28,737 nt of DNA from an uncultured Sphingobacteriales bacterium (GTDB taxonomy: Bacteria > Bacteroidota > Bacteroidia > Chitinophagales > Chitinophagaceae), in contig CALKHN010000020.1 in NCBI GenBank assembly GCA_937991535.1, positions 1 through 28,737 of the forward strand. The letters run 5' to 3'. Position 1 is the stretch's first letter; each line of letters starts with the position of its first letter. The position numbers and the translations under genes are program-made. Of the stretch, positions 17,024 to 25,502 are shown piece by piece. The notes under the pieces were generated by a model. The model had not been told where the DNA came from, did not search any database, and saw only the letters and a list, made by a program, of their open reading frames with translations.

Positions 17024-17107
17024 GGGTAAATTGCACGCATATCATTCTTTGGGCTACAGGGCTGCGATCATCTGAAAAGACACAGGAACCGGTATAATAA
17101 TCATTAT
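17012..17107 (+). promoter_or_regulatory. Candidate attenuator structures upstream of thrA
   Basis: ACCCTC (17012-17017) pairs with GAGGGT (17022-17027) across a GGTT loop, and this hairpin spans the last Thr codon and the stop codon of the leader. Also, the Ile-Thr codon stretch at 16991-17002 can pair, with one bulged base, with GGTATAATAAT at 17091-17101, while a local hairpin ATAAT(17094-17098)/ATTAT(17103-17107) competes. A stalled ribosome would change these pairings. No hairpin followed by a clear U tract was found, so transcriptional versus translational control cannot be decided. Confidence 0.4.
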
Positions 17108-17120
17108 CAAATACAAACAT

Positions 17121-19565
17121 ATGCAGGTGTTGAAATTCGGCGGTACTTCAGTAGGAAGCGCCGATAATATTAAAAGAGTAATATCCATTGTAAAAGAAAG
17201 ATTAGAAAAAGATAAAACACTCATGGTAGTGTCTGCATTAGGTGGAACAACTGATGCATTGCTTAATTCGGGATTAATGGCAGCCGAGGGCAATGAACAA
17301 TATAAAGAAGAGCTGCAGCACATTGAACAAAGGCACCTGGATACGGTAAAACTATTAATACCCGTTCAGCAGCAAAGCAGCGTATTGAGCATGGTTAAAA
17401 AATTGTGCAACGACATCGAGGATATTTGTAATGGTGTTTTTTTATTGGGTGAGTTTTCTGCAAGAACCCGCGACCGGATGGTAAGCTATGGTGAACTGAC
17501 TTCCTCACAGATCATTGCCGCAGCTTTTAATACAGCAGGAATAACTGCTGCATGGAAGGATGCGAGAACCCTGATACAGACAAATGCCAATTTTGGAAAT
17601 GCCACGGTAAATGTGCCGGTTACCCGCCGGCAAATCGCCGATTATATTGCCACCTGCAAAGAACCTTTGGTAGTAGTACCCGGCTTTATTGCCGCTGATG
17701 AAAATAATGAAACGACTACTTTGGGGCGTGGAGGTTCCGACTATACAGCCGCTATACTGGCGGCAGCCACAGATGCCACCACACTTGAAATATGGACGGA
17801 TGTATCGGGCATGATGACTGCCGACCCCCGCTGGGTAAGCGGCGCCAGGGTTATCCCTTCCATATCATACCAGGAAGCGATGGAACTTTCTCACTTTGGT
17901 GCTAAAGTGCTTTACCCGCCAACCATTCAACCCGTTTTGCGCAAGGCCATCCCCGTGGTAATAAAAAATACTTTTGCTCCTGATGCCGCAGGAACCATAA
18001 TTGAGCAAAAAGCCTCAGCAAACGGCAATGCCATACGTGGTATTTCGAGCATCAGTAATATTGCGCTCTTTAGCCTTGAAGGAAGCGGAATGGTGGGTGT
18101 GCCCGGCTTTTCGAGAAGGTTGTTTGAGGCGTTATCAGATGCGCAGATCAACGTTATAATCATTACACAGGGTTCCTCAGAGCACTCCATTTGTGTTGGT
18201 GTTGAAGCCGCCTCTATTCATAAAGCCAAAGCGGTAGTGGAAACTGAATTTGAACATGAGGTATTGGTTGAAAAAGTACAGCCCCTCCTGGTAGAAACAG
18301 AACTGTCTATCGTGGCTTTGGTTGGAGAAAATATGAAAAGCCACCCGGGCATAAGCGGCAAGATGTTTGGTGCGCTGGGTAGAAACGGGATTAATGTGCG
18401 CGCCATTGCGCAGGGCTCTTCTGAGCGTAATATATCTGCCGTAGTGGCTACAAAAGATGTGCGCAAAGCCATCAATGTGCTGCATGAAGAGTTTTTTGAA
18501 ACGACCAATAAACAAATTCACCTCTTTATTGCCGGCACAGGCAATGTAGGCGGCAAATTACTGCAGCAATTGCAGCAACAGCAGGAGTGGCTGTCAAAAC
18601 ACCTGCGTCTTAACGTGAAAGTTACAGGCCTGGCCAACAGCAGGAAGATGATAATAGATGACAACGGCATTGATTTTAACCAGTGGCACGAAAAATTGCA
18701 GGGAGGAGAAGCGGCCGATATAGAAGCCTTTGTAAATATCATCATCGGGAAAAACTTCCGCAATGCCATTTTTGCAGATATGACCGCAAGCGATGCAGTG
18801 GCAAAAGTTTACGACAGGCTGTTACAAAAAAGCGTTTCTGTAGTAGCATGCAATAAAGTAGCGGCATCGTCATCATATGCTTACTACCGGAAATTAAAGG
18901 ACCTGGCAAGATCATACAACTGTCTTTATCTGTTTGAAACCAATGTAGGCGCTGCATTGCCGGTAATTGGCACATTGAATGATCTGATGCGCAGCGGCGA
19001 TAAGATCAACCGCATTGAAGCGGTGCTCAGTGGCACATTAAATTTTGTTTTTAATCATTACAATGGTGAAGTGAGTTTCGCCAAAGTGGTAAAGCAGGCA
19101 CAGGACGAGGGCTATACAGAGCCTGATCCGCGTTTGGATTTGAGCGGCACAGATGTGATGCGCAAAATACTGATACTGGCCCGCGAATCGGGAGAGCAAT
19201 TAGAAATGGAAGACGTCATCTGTAACGGCTTTTTACCAGAAAGCTGTATGCAGGGCGATGTAAATGCATTTTATAAAGAGATGGAAAGACATGAATCTCA
19301 TTTCAAAAAATTGTATAATGATGCAGCAAAAGCAAACAGCAAACTTAAATTTGTAGCAAAATTTGAAAAGGGGAAAGCTGTTGTGGGACTGGAGCACATC
19401 CCTCCCCGGCACGACCTCTATCACTTATATGGGAAAGATAATGTAGTATTGTTTTACACAGAACGCTATCCCGTACAGCCTTTGGTGGTAAAAGGCGCCG
19501 GTGCAGGTGCAGAGGTAACTGCCTCAGGCGTATTTGCAGATATAATAAGAGCAACGGCGTCTTAA
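17121..19565 (+). CDS. thrA: Bifunctional aspartokinase / homoserine dehydrogenase
   Basis: The 814-residue fusion catalyses the first and third steps from aspartate to threonine: phosphorylation of aspartate and reduction of aspartate semialdehyde to homoserine. The kinase has KFGGTS (5-10) and GRGGSD (202-207). Two ACT domains follow (~315-385 with GVPGFSRRLFEAL; ~395-460 with GISGKMFGALG), the usual site of threonine feedback. The dehydrogenase starts at ~465 with the NAD(P) motif GTGNVGG (472-478) and has SGTLNF and GYTEPDPRLDLSGTDV. Length matches ThrA/MetL. Lying directly after a threonine-rich leader and before thrB and thrC points to the ThrA role. It is the first enzyme gene of a three-gene operon. 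Confidence 0.96.
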   Translation: MQVLKFGGTSVGSADNIKRVISIVKERLEKDKTLMVVSALGGTTDALLNSGLMAAEGNEQYKEELQHIEQRHLDTVKLLIPVQQQSSVLSMVKKLCNDIEDICNGVFLLGEFSARTRDRMVSYGELTSSQIIAAAFNTAGITAAWKDARTLIQTNANFGNATVNVPVTRRQIADYIATCKEPLVVVPGFIAADENNETTTLGRGGSDYTAAILAAATDATTLEIWTDVSGMMTADPRWVSGARVIPSISYQEAMELSHFGAKVLYPPTIQPVLRKAIPVVIKNTFAPDAAGTIIEQKASANGNAIRGISSISNIALFSLEGSGMVGVPGFSRRLFEALSDAQINVIIITQGSSEHSICVGVEAASIHKAKAVVETEFEHEVLVEKVQPLLVETELSIVALVGENMKSHPGISGKMFGALGRNGINVRAIAQGSSERNISAVVATKDVRKAINVLHEEFFETTNKQIHLFIAGTGNVGGKLLQQLQQQQEWLSKHLRLNVKVTGLANSRKMIIDDNGIDFNQWHEKLQGGEAADIEAFVNIIIGKNFRNAIFADMTASDAVAKVYDRLLQKSVSVVACNKVAASSSYAYYRKLKDLARSYNCLYLFETNVGAALPVIGTLNDLMRSGDKINRIEAVLSGTLNFVFNHYNGEVSFAKVVKQAQDEGYTEPDPRLDLSGTDVMRKILILARESGEQLEMEDVICNGFLPESCMQGDVNAFYKEMERHESHFKKLYNDAAKANSKLKFVAKFEKGKAVVGLEHIPPRHDLYHLYGKDNVVLFYTERYPVQPLVVKGAGAGAEVTASGVFADIIRATAS

Positions 19566-19572
19566 ATACATT

Positions 19573-19611
19573 AATGCTCCATTTCAAATTTTAAATTTGA
19601 AATGGAGCATT
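19573..19611. repeat. 19-bp perfect palindrome between thrA and thrB
   Basis: AATGCTCCATTTCAAATTT (19573-19591) is followed by one base and its exact reverse complement (19593-19611). As RNA it would form a very stable hairpin, with the innermost AU pairs opening as a loop. No U tract follows. It could be an RNase III site, a 3' stabiliser for thrA mRNA or a partial terminator. Confidence 0.85.
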
Positions 19612-19620
19612 CGGCATATC

Positions 19621-19647
19621 AAATCATAAATCTTAAATCTCAAATCC
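19621..19647. repeat. AAATCNN heptad repeat before thrB
   Basis: Four consecutive units, aaatcat, aaatctt, aaatctc and the partial aaatcc, stand just upstream of the thrB ATG. They resemble the other 7-nt periodic tracts in this window. Confidence 0.6.
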
Positions 19648-19651
19648 AGTC

Positions 19652-20602
19652 ATGCATTTAAAAGCGATAGCGCCGGCAAAGAATAAATCAGTAACCGTTC
19701 ACGCTCCCGGCACGGTAGCCAATATCGTATGCGGATTTGACGTGCTTGGACTTGCCCTGAACGATCCTTATGATGTGATGACGGTAAAACTCATTGAAGA
19801 ACCTGTGGTGGTTATTCACAATGTTGATGATTATGGATTACCTACCGACCCTCAAAAGAACGTAGCAGGCGTTGCGCTTTTGGAAATGATTGACAGGCTG
19901 GACAGTAAAATAGGATTTGATATTACCATTGAAAAAAAAATAATGCCGGGTAGTGGCATCGGCTCAAGCGCCGCCAGTTCAGCAGGTGCAGTAATGGCTG
20001 CCAATCATTTGCTGGATAATATGTTCACCAAAGCCGACCTGGTGCAGATGGCTATGCTGGGTGAAAAACTGGCATCGGGTGTTAAGCATGCCGATAATAT
20101 TGCACCCTGTATTTATGGAGGAGTTACGCTTATCCGCAGCATATACCCCCTCGACGTGATTAGCGTTCCTTCACCGCCGCTGTATGTTACGCTGGTTCAC
20201 CCGCAAATAGAAGTACGCACAGAAGATGCCAGACAGATACTGAGAAAACAGATACTATTGAAAGATGCCATTAAGCAATGGGGCAATATTGCGGCTTTGG
20301 TTACAGGATTAATGAAAAGTGATTACGATCTTATCAGCCGTTCCCTTGAAGATGTGCTGATTGAACCTGTAAGGAGCATCCTTATTCCCGCTTTTGCGGA
20401 AGTAAAATCCAGGAGTTTGGAGGCCGGTGCTTTGGGTGGCGGCATATCTGGTTCGGGACCCTCGATATTTATGCTCAGCCGTGACGAAACAACTGCAAAA
20501 GAAGTTGAAAAAGCCATGCAGGAAACATACACAAATACCGGAATCGCCTTTCGCACTTATGTTACAACCGTAAATATGGAAGGGGTTAAACTGGTGAACT
20601 GA
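19652..20602 (+). CDS. thrB: Homoserine kinase
   Basis: The 316-residue GHMP-family kinase phosphorylates homoserine with ATP, producing the substrate of ThrC. The N-terminal APGTVANIVCGFDVLGLAL segment (residues ~19-37) is characteristic of homoserine kinases, and the ATP loop MPGSGIGSSAASSAGAV (~102-118) and C-terminal GGGISGSGPSIFML (~263-276) complete the GHMP signature. Length is typical. It lies 86 bp after thrA, the gap being filled by a palindrome and a heptad repeat, and is followed by thrC. The order thrA-thrB-thrC is that of the classical threonine operon. ATG 19652 is preferred; it begins with a normal-looking short N-terminal extension. Confidence 0.95.
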   Translation: MHLKAIAPAKNKSVTVHAPGTVANIVCGFDVLGLALNDPYDVMTVKLIEEPVVVIHNVDDYGLPTDPQKNVAGVALLEMIDRLDSKIGFDITIEKKIMPGSGIGSSAASSAGAVMAANHLLDNMFTKADLVQMAMLGEKLASGVKHADNIAPCIYGGVTLIRSIYPLDVISVPSPPLYVTLVHPQIEVRTEDARQILRKQILLKDAIKQWGNIAALVTGLMKSDYDLISRSLEDVLIEPVRSILIPAFAEVKSRSLEAGALGGGISGSGPSIFMLSRDETTAKEVEKAMQETYTNTGIAFRTYVTTVNMEGVKLVN

Positions 20603-20632
20603 TCGCTGGTTATGAGTTCCTTTCACAAACAC

Positions 20633-20653
20633 TGCCGTTTAAAAAGCACGGCA
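20633..20653 (+). other. Short hairpin before thrC
   Basis: TGCCGT (20633-20638) and ACGGCA (20648-20653) pair across 9 nt, 9 nt before the chosen thrC start codon. Its location in the initiation region could influence thrC translation. Confidence 0.35.
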
Positions 20654-20662
20654 ATAACTACA

Positions 20663-21961
20663 ATGAAATATTATAGTCTGAACCAACACTCACCTAAAGT
20701 TAATTTTAAGGAAGCCACTATAAAAGGGCAGGCGCCGGATAAGGGATTGTATTTCCCCGAAAAGATCCCGGGGTTACCGGAAAGCTGGATGGATGACATT
20801 GAGCATAAAAGCAATGAAACCATTGCCTTTGATGTGATAAAGCCTTACGTAGGCAACGATATACCCGACGATCAATTGCTGCGCATAGTTGAGGAAACCA
20901 TTCATTTTCCAATACCGCTGGTAAAAATAAACGATCGTATTTTCTCTCTGGAACTGTTCCACGGCCCAACACTCGCTTTTAAAGATATTGGCGCCAGGTT
21001 TATGAGCAGGTGCCTTGGCTATTTTGCAAAAGAAAGAAGCGAAAAAATAACAGTACTGGTTGCCACTTCCGGCGATACGGGCGGCGCTGTGGCCAATGGG
21101 TTTTATGAAGTAGATGGCGTAGATGTAGTTATTCTTTATCCTTCCGGTAAAGTAAGCTCAGTGCAGGAAAAGCAGCTAACCTCGCTCGGGAAAAATATTC
21201 ATGCACTTGAGGTAAATGGTTCGTTCGACGACTGCCAGCGAATGGTAAAGCAAGCTTTTGCAGATGAAACACTCACTCAAAAAAGACTGCTCACCTCCGC
21301 CAACTCTATCAATGTAGCCCGCTGGCTGCCGCAGCAATTTTATTATTTCTTTGCGTATAAACAATGGATCCGGAAAGACACCCCCCCGGTATTTTGTGTA
21401 CCCAGCGGAAACTTTGGCAATATTTGCGCAGGTATGCTCGCACATGTTTCCGGGCTTCCGGCAGCGCATTTTATTGCAGCCTGCAATGCAAATGATGTTG
21501 TGCCCCGCTTTCTGCGCAACGGCGAATACCAGGTTAAACCTGCAGTGCCCACGCTTTCCAATGCCATGGATGTAGGCGACCCCAGTAATTTTGTTCGTAT
21601 GCTTGAATTGTTTGATCATCACTTCATCAGGCTTAAAGAAAAGCTTTCCGGATATACGATTACCGATGCCGAAACCAAAACCACCATAAAAAGAGTGAAA
21701 CAGAACACCGGCTATTTGCTTGATCCCCATGGGGCGGTTGCTTACCTTAGCCTGGAACGTTACCTTGAACAACAGCCACATCAAAAAGGTATCTTTCTTG
21801 AAACCGCTCACCCTGTAAAGTTCTACGACGTGGTGGAACCGGTAACCGGAGAAAAAATAGCTATCCCTCCTTCAATCGAAAGCATACTGCAGCGACCAAA
21901 GCAAAGCACGGTTATAGCATCGGACTATTCACTGCTCAAAGAATATTTATTGCAGCATTAA
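20663..21961 (+). CDS. thrC: Threonine synthase
   Basis: The 432-residue PLP enzyme converts O-phosphohomoserine to threonine. The N-terminus MKYYSLNQHSPKVNFKEA with the following GLYFPE is the standard bacterial threonine synthase opening. The PLP-binding lysine is expected to be Lys107 in LAFKDIGARFM; ATSGDTGGAVA and the VPSGNFGNICAG phosphate-binding loop are intact, and NAMDVGDPSNFVR follows. An upstream in-frame ATG (20612) would add 17 residues with no family resemblance and would include the small hairpin, so 20663 is preferred. Gap to thrB is 60 bp. It closes the threonine operon; no clear terminator was found after it. Confidence 0.95.
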   Translation: MKYYSLNQHSPKVNFKEATIKGQAPDKGLYFPEKIPGLPESWMDDIEHKSNETIAFDVIKPYVGNDIPDDQLLRIVEETIHFPIPLVKINDRIFSLELFHGPTLAFKDIGARFMSRCLGYFAKERSEKITVLVATSGDTGGAVANGFYEVDGVDVVILYPSGKVSSVQEKQLTSLGKNIHALEVNGSFDDCQRMVKQAFADETLTQKRLLTSANSINVARWLPQQFYYFFAYKQWIRKDTPPVFCVPSGNFGNICAGMLAHVSGLPAAHFIAACNANDVVPRFLRNGEYQVKPAVPTLSNAMDVGDPSNFVRMLELFDHHFIRLKEKLSGYTITDAETKTTIKRVKQNTGYLLDPHGAVAYLSLERYLEQQPHQKGIFLETAHPVKFYDVVEPVTGEKIAIPPSIESILQRPKQSTVIASDYSLLKEYLLQH

Positions 21962-22038
21962 CCCCTTGTAAAAACCATGTGAAACCCTGTTTTGTTACGG
22001 GTATTCTTTCGATATTTGTGGTACAGAGGTATTGAATT

Positions 22039-22605
22039 ATGCATGATATAGAACCGTTTTACAACTGGCGGCACCTGTACGCATCGGAAGAAGATCCGCG
22101 ATCTCCTTTTTTAGGAAGGGAGTACAGTGAATTTGTGTTTTCGCAAACCGTATATAATTATTACATCCATCCCCAATGGGACGAATTTGGATCGCGTACT
22201 TTATATATGAAGATTCTTTACGCGGACTACGAAAATGGGTTTGCCATCATTGAATTAATCGGCGAATGGAACGATGCTATAGAAAACGATATACAAACTT
22301 TACGAAGGGAAGTCACGGACGTGCTTTTTTACGAAAGGATTACAAAATTTATTCTAATCGCAGAGAATGTATTGAATTTCCACAGCAGTGACGACAGCTA
22401 TTACGAGGATTGGTTCCAGGAAACCAACGAGGAAGAAGGATGGATAGTGATATTAAATTTGCCTGAGCAGTCGCAGTATGATTTTAAAAAAGCAAAACTG
22501 AACCGGTATATTGAATTAATAGATGTTTTTGACTGGCGTATAGTGCAGCCCCAGCACCTCTTTCAGCTTATAACCGATCGGCTTTCCAAACGGATAGATT
22601 TATAA
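22039..22605 (+). CDS. Conserved-looking hypothetical protein
   Basis: The 188-residue product begins MHDIEPFYNWRHLYASEEDPRSPFLG and is acidic, rich in Trp, Tyr and Asp/Glu, with no signal peptide or membrane span. An alternating pattern (TLYMKILYADYENGFAIIELIG, then FILIAENVLNF and GWIVILNLPE as separate strand-like stretches) suggests an alpha/beta cytosolic protein. I do not recognise a family. Codon use is like its neighbours, and the reading frame fills the space between thrC and the sdh promoter, supporting a real gene. It may be transcribed alone or as the tail of the thr operon (77-bp gap). Confidence 0.75.
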   Translation: MHDIEPFYNWRHLYASEEDPRSPFLGREYSEFVFSQTVYNYYIHPQWDEFGSRTLYMKILYADYENGFAIIELIGEWNDAIENDIQTLRREVTDVLFYERITKFILIAENVLNFHSSDDSYYEDWFQETNEEEGWIVILNLPEQSQYDFKKAKLNRYIELIDVFDWRIVQPQHLFQLITDRLSKRIDL

Positions 22606-22643
22606 AAAATATCATAACTTGATTTTTATGAGCATTTGTATGC

Positions 22644-22651
22644 TATTTTTG
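22644..22651 (+). promoter_or_regulatory. Putative -7 element of the sdh operon
   Basis: TATTTTTG matches TAnnTTTG exactly and lies 30 nt before the sdhC ATG. A CTTG at 22618-22621 is a possible -33 element with a slightly long 22-nt spacer. Confidence 0.5.
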
Positions 22652-22681
22652 CATTACTTTTTCTAACCACTCTTCATTACT

Positions 22682-23383
22682 ATGACCTGGAAACAACTCT
22701 TCACTTCTTCCGTTGGAAAAAAATTTGTAATGGCGCTTACGGGTGTTTCCCTCATCGCGTTTCTTGTGGTGCATGTTGGCCTTAATGCCTGCATATGGGC
22801 AGGAGATGACGGCAAAATGTTTAATACAGCCGCTCATTTTATGGGAGCAACTGTAATCATTCGTATCCTGGAAGTTGGGCTATTCATTGGCATTATTTTA
22901 CACGTTGTGCAGGGATTGATTCTGGAAGCTCAGAACAGGAGCAGGCGAAGCATAGGCTACCAGGTTCCGCTGGGCAACCGGGGAAGCAAATGGTACAGCC
23001 GCAGTATGGGATTATTGGGTACTTTAATCCTGCTTTTCCTGATCATGCATATTTATCATTTCTGGACGCCAAGCCGGCTGGGTGGAATTGGCAATATTCA
23101 TGAGCTGGGCGTTACCTCCTACAATGGAAAAGAATATCATAACCTGTATGGCGAAATGCTGATCGTATTTCAATCGCTGGCAGTAGTTATTTTATATGTG
23201 CTGGCCTGCATTTCCTTAGCGTATCATTTACTGCATGGATTTAACAGCGCCTTCAGAACGCTTGGGCTGCACAATCAACGCTATGTACGTATTGTTCAGG
23301 CAACCGGAGTGGCGTTTTCTGTAATAGTACCACTAACGTTTGCCATGATGCCTGTTTCAATATATCTTGGATGGGTGAAATAG
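22682..23383 (+). CDS. sdhC: Succinate dehydrogenase cytochrome b558 subunit
   Basis: The 233-residue membrane anchor carries about five transmembrane helices (~20-38, 58-78, 108-128, 160-182, 203-225) and several membrane-located histidines (HVGLNACIW, HVVQGLILEAQNR, MHIYHFW, YHLLHGFNSAF), which would ligate heme and support quinone chemistry. The GVSLIAFLVVHVGLN opening and GFNSAFRTLGLHN segment are typical of the b558-family SdhC used by Bacteroidota with a single anchor subunit, so no sdhD is expected. It starts the sdhC-sdhA-sdhB operon. Its TAG stop codon overlaps the first base of a heptad repeat. Confidence 0.94.
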   Translation: MTWKQLFTSSVGKKFVMALTGVSLIAFLVVHVGLNACIWAGDDGKMFNTAAHFMGATVIIRILEVGLFIGIILHVVQGLILEAQNRSRRSIGYQVPLGNRGSKWYSRSMGLLGTLILLFLIMHIYHFWTPSRLGGIGNIHELGVTSYNGKEYHNLYGEMLIVFQSLAVVILYVLACISLAYHLLHGFNSAFRTLGLHNQRYVRIVQATGVAFSVIVPLTFAMMPVSIYLGWVK

Positions 23384-23420
23384 TGATAAGTAGTAAGTAG
23401 TAAGTGATAAGTGGTAAGTA
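23383..23420. repeat. GTRRTAA heptad repeat at the end of sdhC
   Basis: Five exact 7-nt units (gtgataa, gtagtaa, gtagtaa, gtgataa, gtggtaa) and a partial sixth follow in register, starting at the last base of the sdhC stop codon. The tract lies in the 142-bp sdhC-sdhA gap; the rest of that gap shows no gene. Confidence 0.8.
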
Positions 23421-23525
23421 TTGGAGAGGTGACGCGGCGATGAGGAAAAAAATATTAGTGGTGATCCTTTACTTTTAGCAATAACCTGGAATCAATCTGG
23501 TAAAACCATCAACGTATTTACAATT

Positions 23526-25502
23526 ATGCTGGATTCAAAAATACCTGAGGGACCATTAGAGAATAAATGGAGCAATTACAAAGGTCATGTAAAGCTGGTA
23601 AACCCTGCCAATAAGCGTAAACTGGAGATCATTGTTGTAGGAACGGGTTTGGCCGGCGCTTCTGCGGCCGCTTCACTGGGTGAATTAGGATACCGTGTAA
23701 AAGCCTTTTGTTTCCAGGATTCTCCCCGCAGAGCGCATTCCATCGCGGCACAGGGTGGTATAAACGCTGCTAAAAATTACCAGAATGACGGCGATTCTGT
23801 TTTCCGTCTTTTTTATGACACGATAAAAGGGGGAGATTACCGTTCCCGCGAATCCAATACACACCGGCTGGCGGAAGTAAGCGTTAACATTATTGATCAG
23901 TGTGTGGCCCAGGGAGTACCTTTTGCAAGGGAATACAGCGGATTGCTGAATAACCGTTCCTTTGGGGGCGTGCAGGTAAAAAGAACATTCTACGCAGCCG
24001 GACAAACAGGCCAGCAATTACTGATAGGTGCTTACCAGGCACTGGAGCGGCAGGTAGCATTGGGAAATGTAACAATGTATACACGTCATGAAATGCTGGA
24101 TGTGGTGATAATTGACGGCAAAGCCAGGGGTATTATCTGCCGCAATCTTGTTACTGGCGAATTGGAAAGACATTTCGGTCATTCGGTATTGTTATGTACC
24201 GGCGGATATGGAAATGTATTTTATTTGTCTACCAATGCCATGGGGTGTAATGTTACGGCTGCCTGGAAGGCGCATAAAAAAGGCGCTTTTTTTGCCAATC
24301 CCTGTTTTACGCAAATTCACCCCACCTGTATACCCGTTACCGGCGACCACCAGAGCAAATTAACATTGATGTCGGAATCCCTGCGTAACGATGGCCGCAT
24401 ATGGGTTCCTAAAAAACAAAATGATACCCGTAAAGCCAATGATATTCCGGAAGAGGAAAGAGACTATTATTTAGAAAGAAGATACCCCGCCTATGGTAAC
24501 CTGGTACCACGCGATGTGGCTTCCCGTGCTGCCAAAGAACGATGTGACGCAGGTTACGGGGTTGGCACCACAAAGCAGGCTGTTTATCTGGATTTCAGGT
24601 ATAATCTTATCAATAAATATGGAAGAGCCGAAGCCAGCAAACATGGAATAGAAAACCCAGACATGGAAACACTCGTAAGATTGGGAAAAGAAGTGGTAAA
24701 AGAAGAGTACGGTAACCTTTTCGACATGTATGAAAAGATTACTGGCGAAAATCCATATGAAGTACCTATGCGCATCTACCCTGCAGTACATTATACAATG
24801 GGCGGACTATGGGTTGACTACGAACTTATGACATCGGTAAAAGGCTTATACGCTTTAGGCGAATGCAATTTCAGCGATCATGGCGCCAACCGGCTCGGTG
24901 CTTCTGCCCTAATGCAGGGATTGGCAGATGGTTATTTTGTTATTCCCTATACCATCGGCAATTACCTGGCTGATGAAATCTCTGTAAAGCCCATTCCCAC
25001 TACACATGAAGCTTTTGAGGCAGCAGAAAACGCTGTAAGGGAACGCATCAGCAGCCTGATGAATATCAAAGGGAACCAGTCGGTGGAAAGTTTTCATAAG
25101 CGCCTGGGAAAGATCATGTGGAATAAATGCGGCATGTCGCGCAATGCAAAAAATTTGAATGAAGCAATACAAGAAATAAGATCCCTGAAAAAAGAGTTCT
25201 GGAACGAGGTGCGAATCCCCGGTGATATCAATGAAATGAACCCTGAACTGGATAAAGCCAGTCGCGTGGCAGATTTTATTGAACTGGGTGAACTGATATG
25301 TATAGACGCACTTGAAAGGGCAGAAAGCTGCGGTGGTCATTTTAGGGAAGAAAGCCAGACAGAAGAAGGAGAAGCTCTTCGCCATGATGATCAGTTCCTG
25401 CATGTGGCAGCCTGGGAATACAACGGAGAGCACAACTGGAAACTGAATAAAGAAGAACTTGAATTTGAGTTGGCCAAACCAACGCAACGGAACTATAAGT
25501 AA
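23526..25502 (+). CDS. sdhA: Succinate dehydrogenase / fumarate reductase flavoprotein
   Basis: The 658-residue catalytic subunit oxidises succinate to fumarate (or the reverse). The FAD Rossmann motif VVGTGLAGASAA (37-48) and His71 in RRAHSIAAQGGINA, the expected covalent FAD attachment site, are intact. HPTCIPVTG and RYPAYGNLVPRDVASRA belong to the active-site region, and GLYALGECNFSDHGANRLGAS closes the FAD domain. Length and the HGANRLGAS segment suit the Bacillus/Bacteroidota b558-linked type. It sits in the operon between sdhC and the inserted four-helix-bundle cassette, whose left terminal repeat begins at the base after the sdhA stop codon. Confidence 0.96.
   Translation: MLDSKIPEGPLENKWSNYKGHVKLVNPANKRKLEIIVVGTGLAGASAAASLGELGYRVKAFCFQDSPRRAHSIAAQGGINAAKNYQNDGDSVFRLFYDTIKGGDYRSRESNTHRLAEVSVNIIDQCVAQGVPFAREYSGLLNNRSFGGVQVKRTFYAAGQTGQQLLIGAYQALERQVALGNVTMYTRHEMLDVVIIDGKARGIICRNLVTGELERHFGHSVLLCTGGYGNVFYLSTNAMGCNVTAAWKAHKKGAFFANPCFTQIHPTCIPVTGDHQSKLTLMSESLRNDGRIWVPKKQNDTRKANDIPEEERDYYLERRYPAYGNLVPRDVASRAAKERCDAGYGVGTTKQAVYLDFRYNLINKYGRAEASKHGIENPDMETLVRLGKEVVKEEYGNLFDMYEKITGENPYEVPMRIYPAVHYTMGGLWVDYELMTSVKGLYALGECNFSDHGANRLGASALMQGLADGYFVIPYTIGNYLADEISVKPIPTTHEAFEAAENAVRERISSLMNIKGNQSVESFHKRLGKIMWNKCGMSRNAKNLNEAIQEIRSLKKEFWNEVRIPGDINEMNPELDKASRVADFIELGELICIDALERAESCGGHFREESQTEEGEALRHDDQFLHVAAWEYNGEHNWKLNKEELEFELAKPTQRNYK

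Noticed and set aside
17028..17120. Classical rho-independent attenuator with U tract before thrA
   Set aside because: No GC-rich hairpin followed by a run of T was found in this stretch, so only the alternative pairings are reported.
21176..21811. 211-codon minus-strand frame inside thrC
   Set aside because: It lies entirely opposite an intact threonine synthase with all its motifs; a shadow of the real gene.
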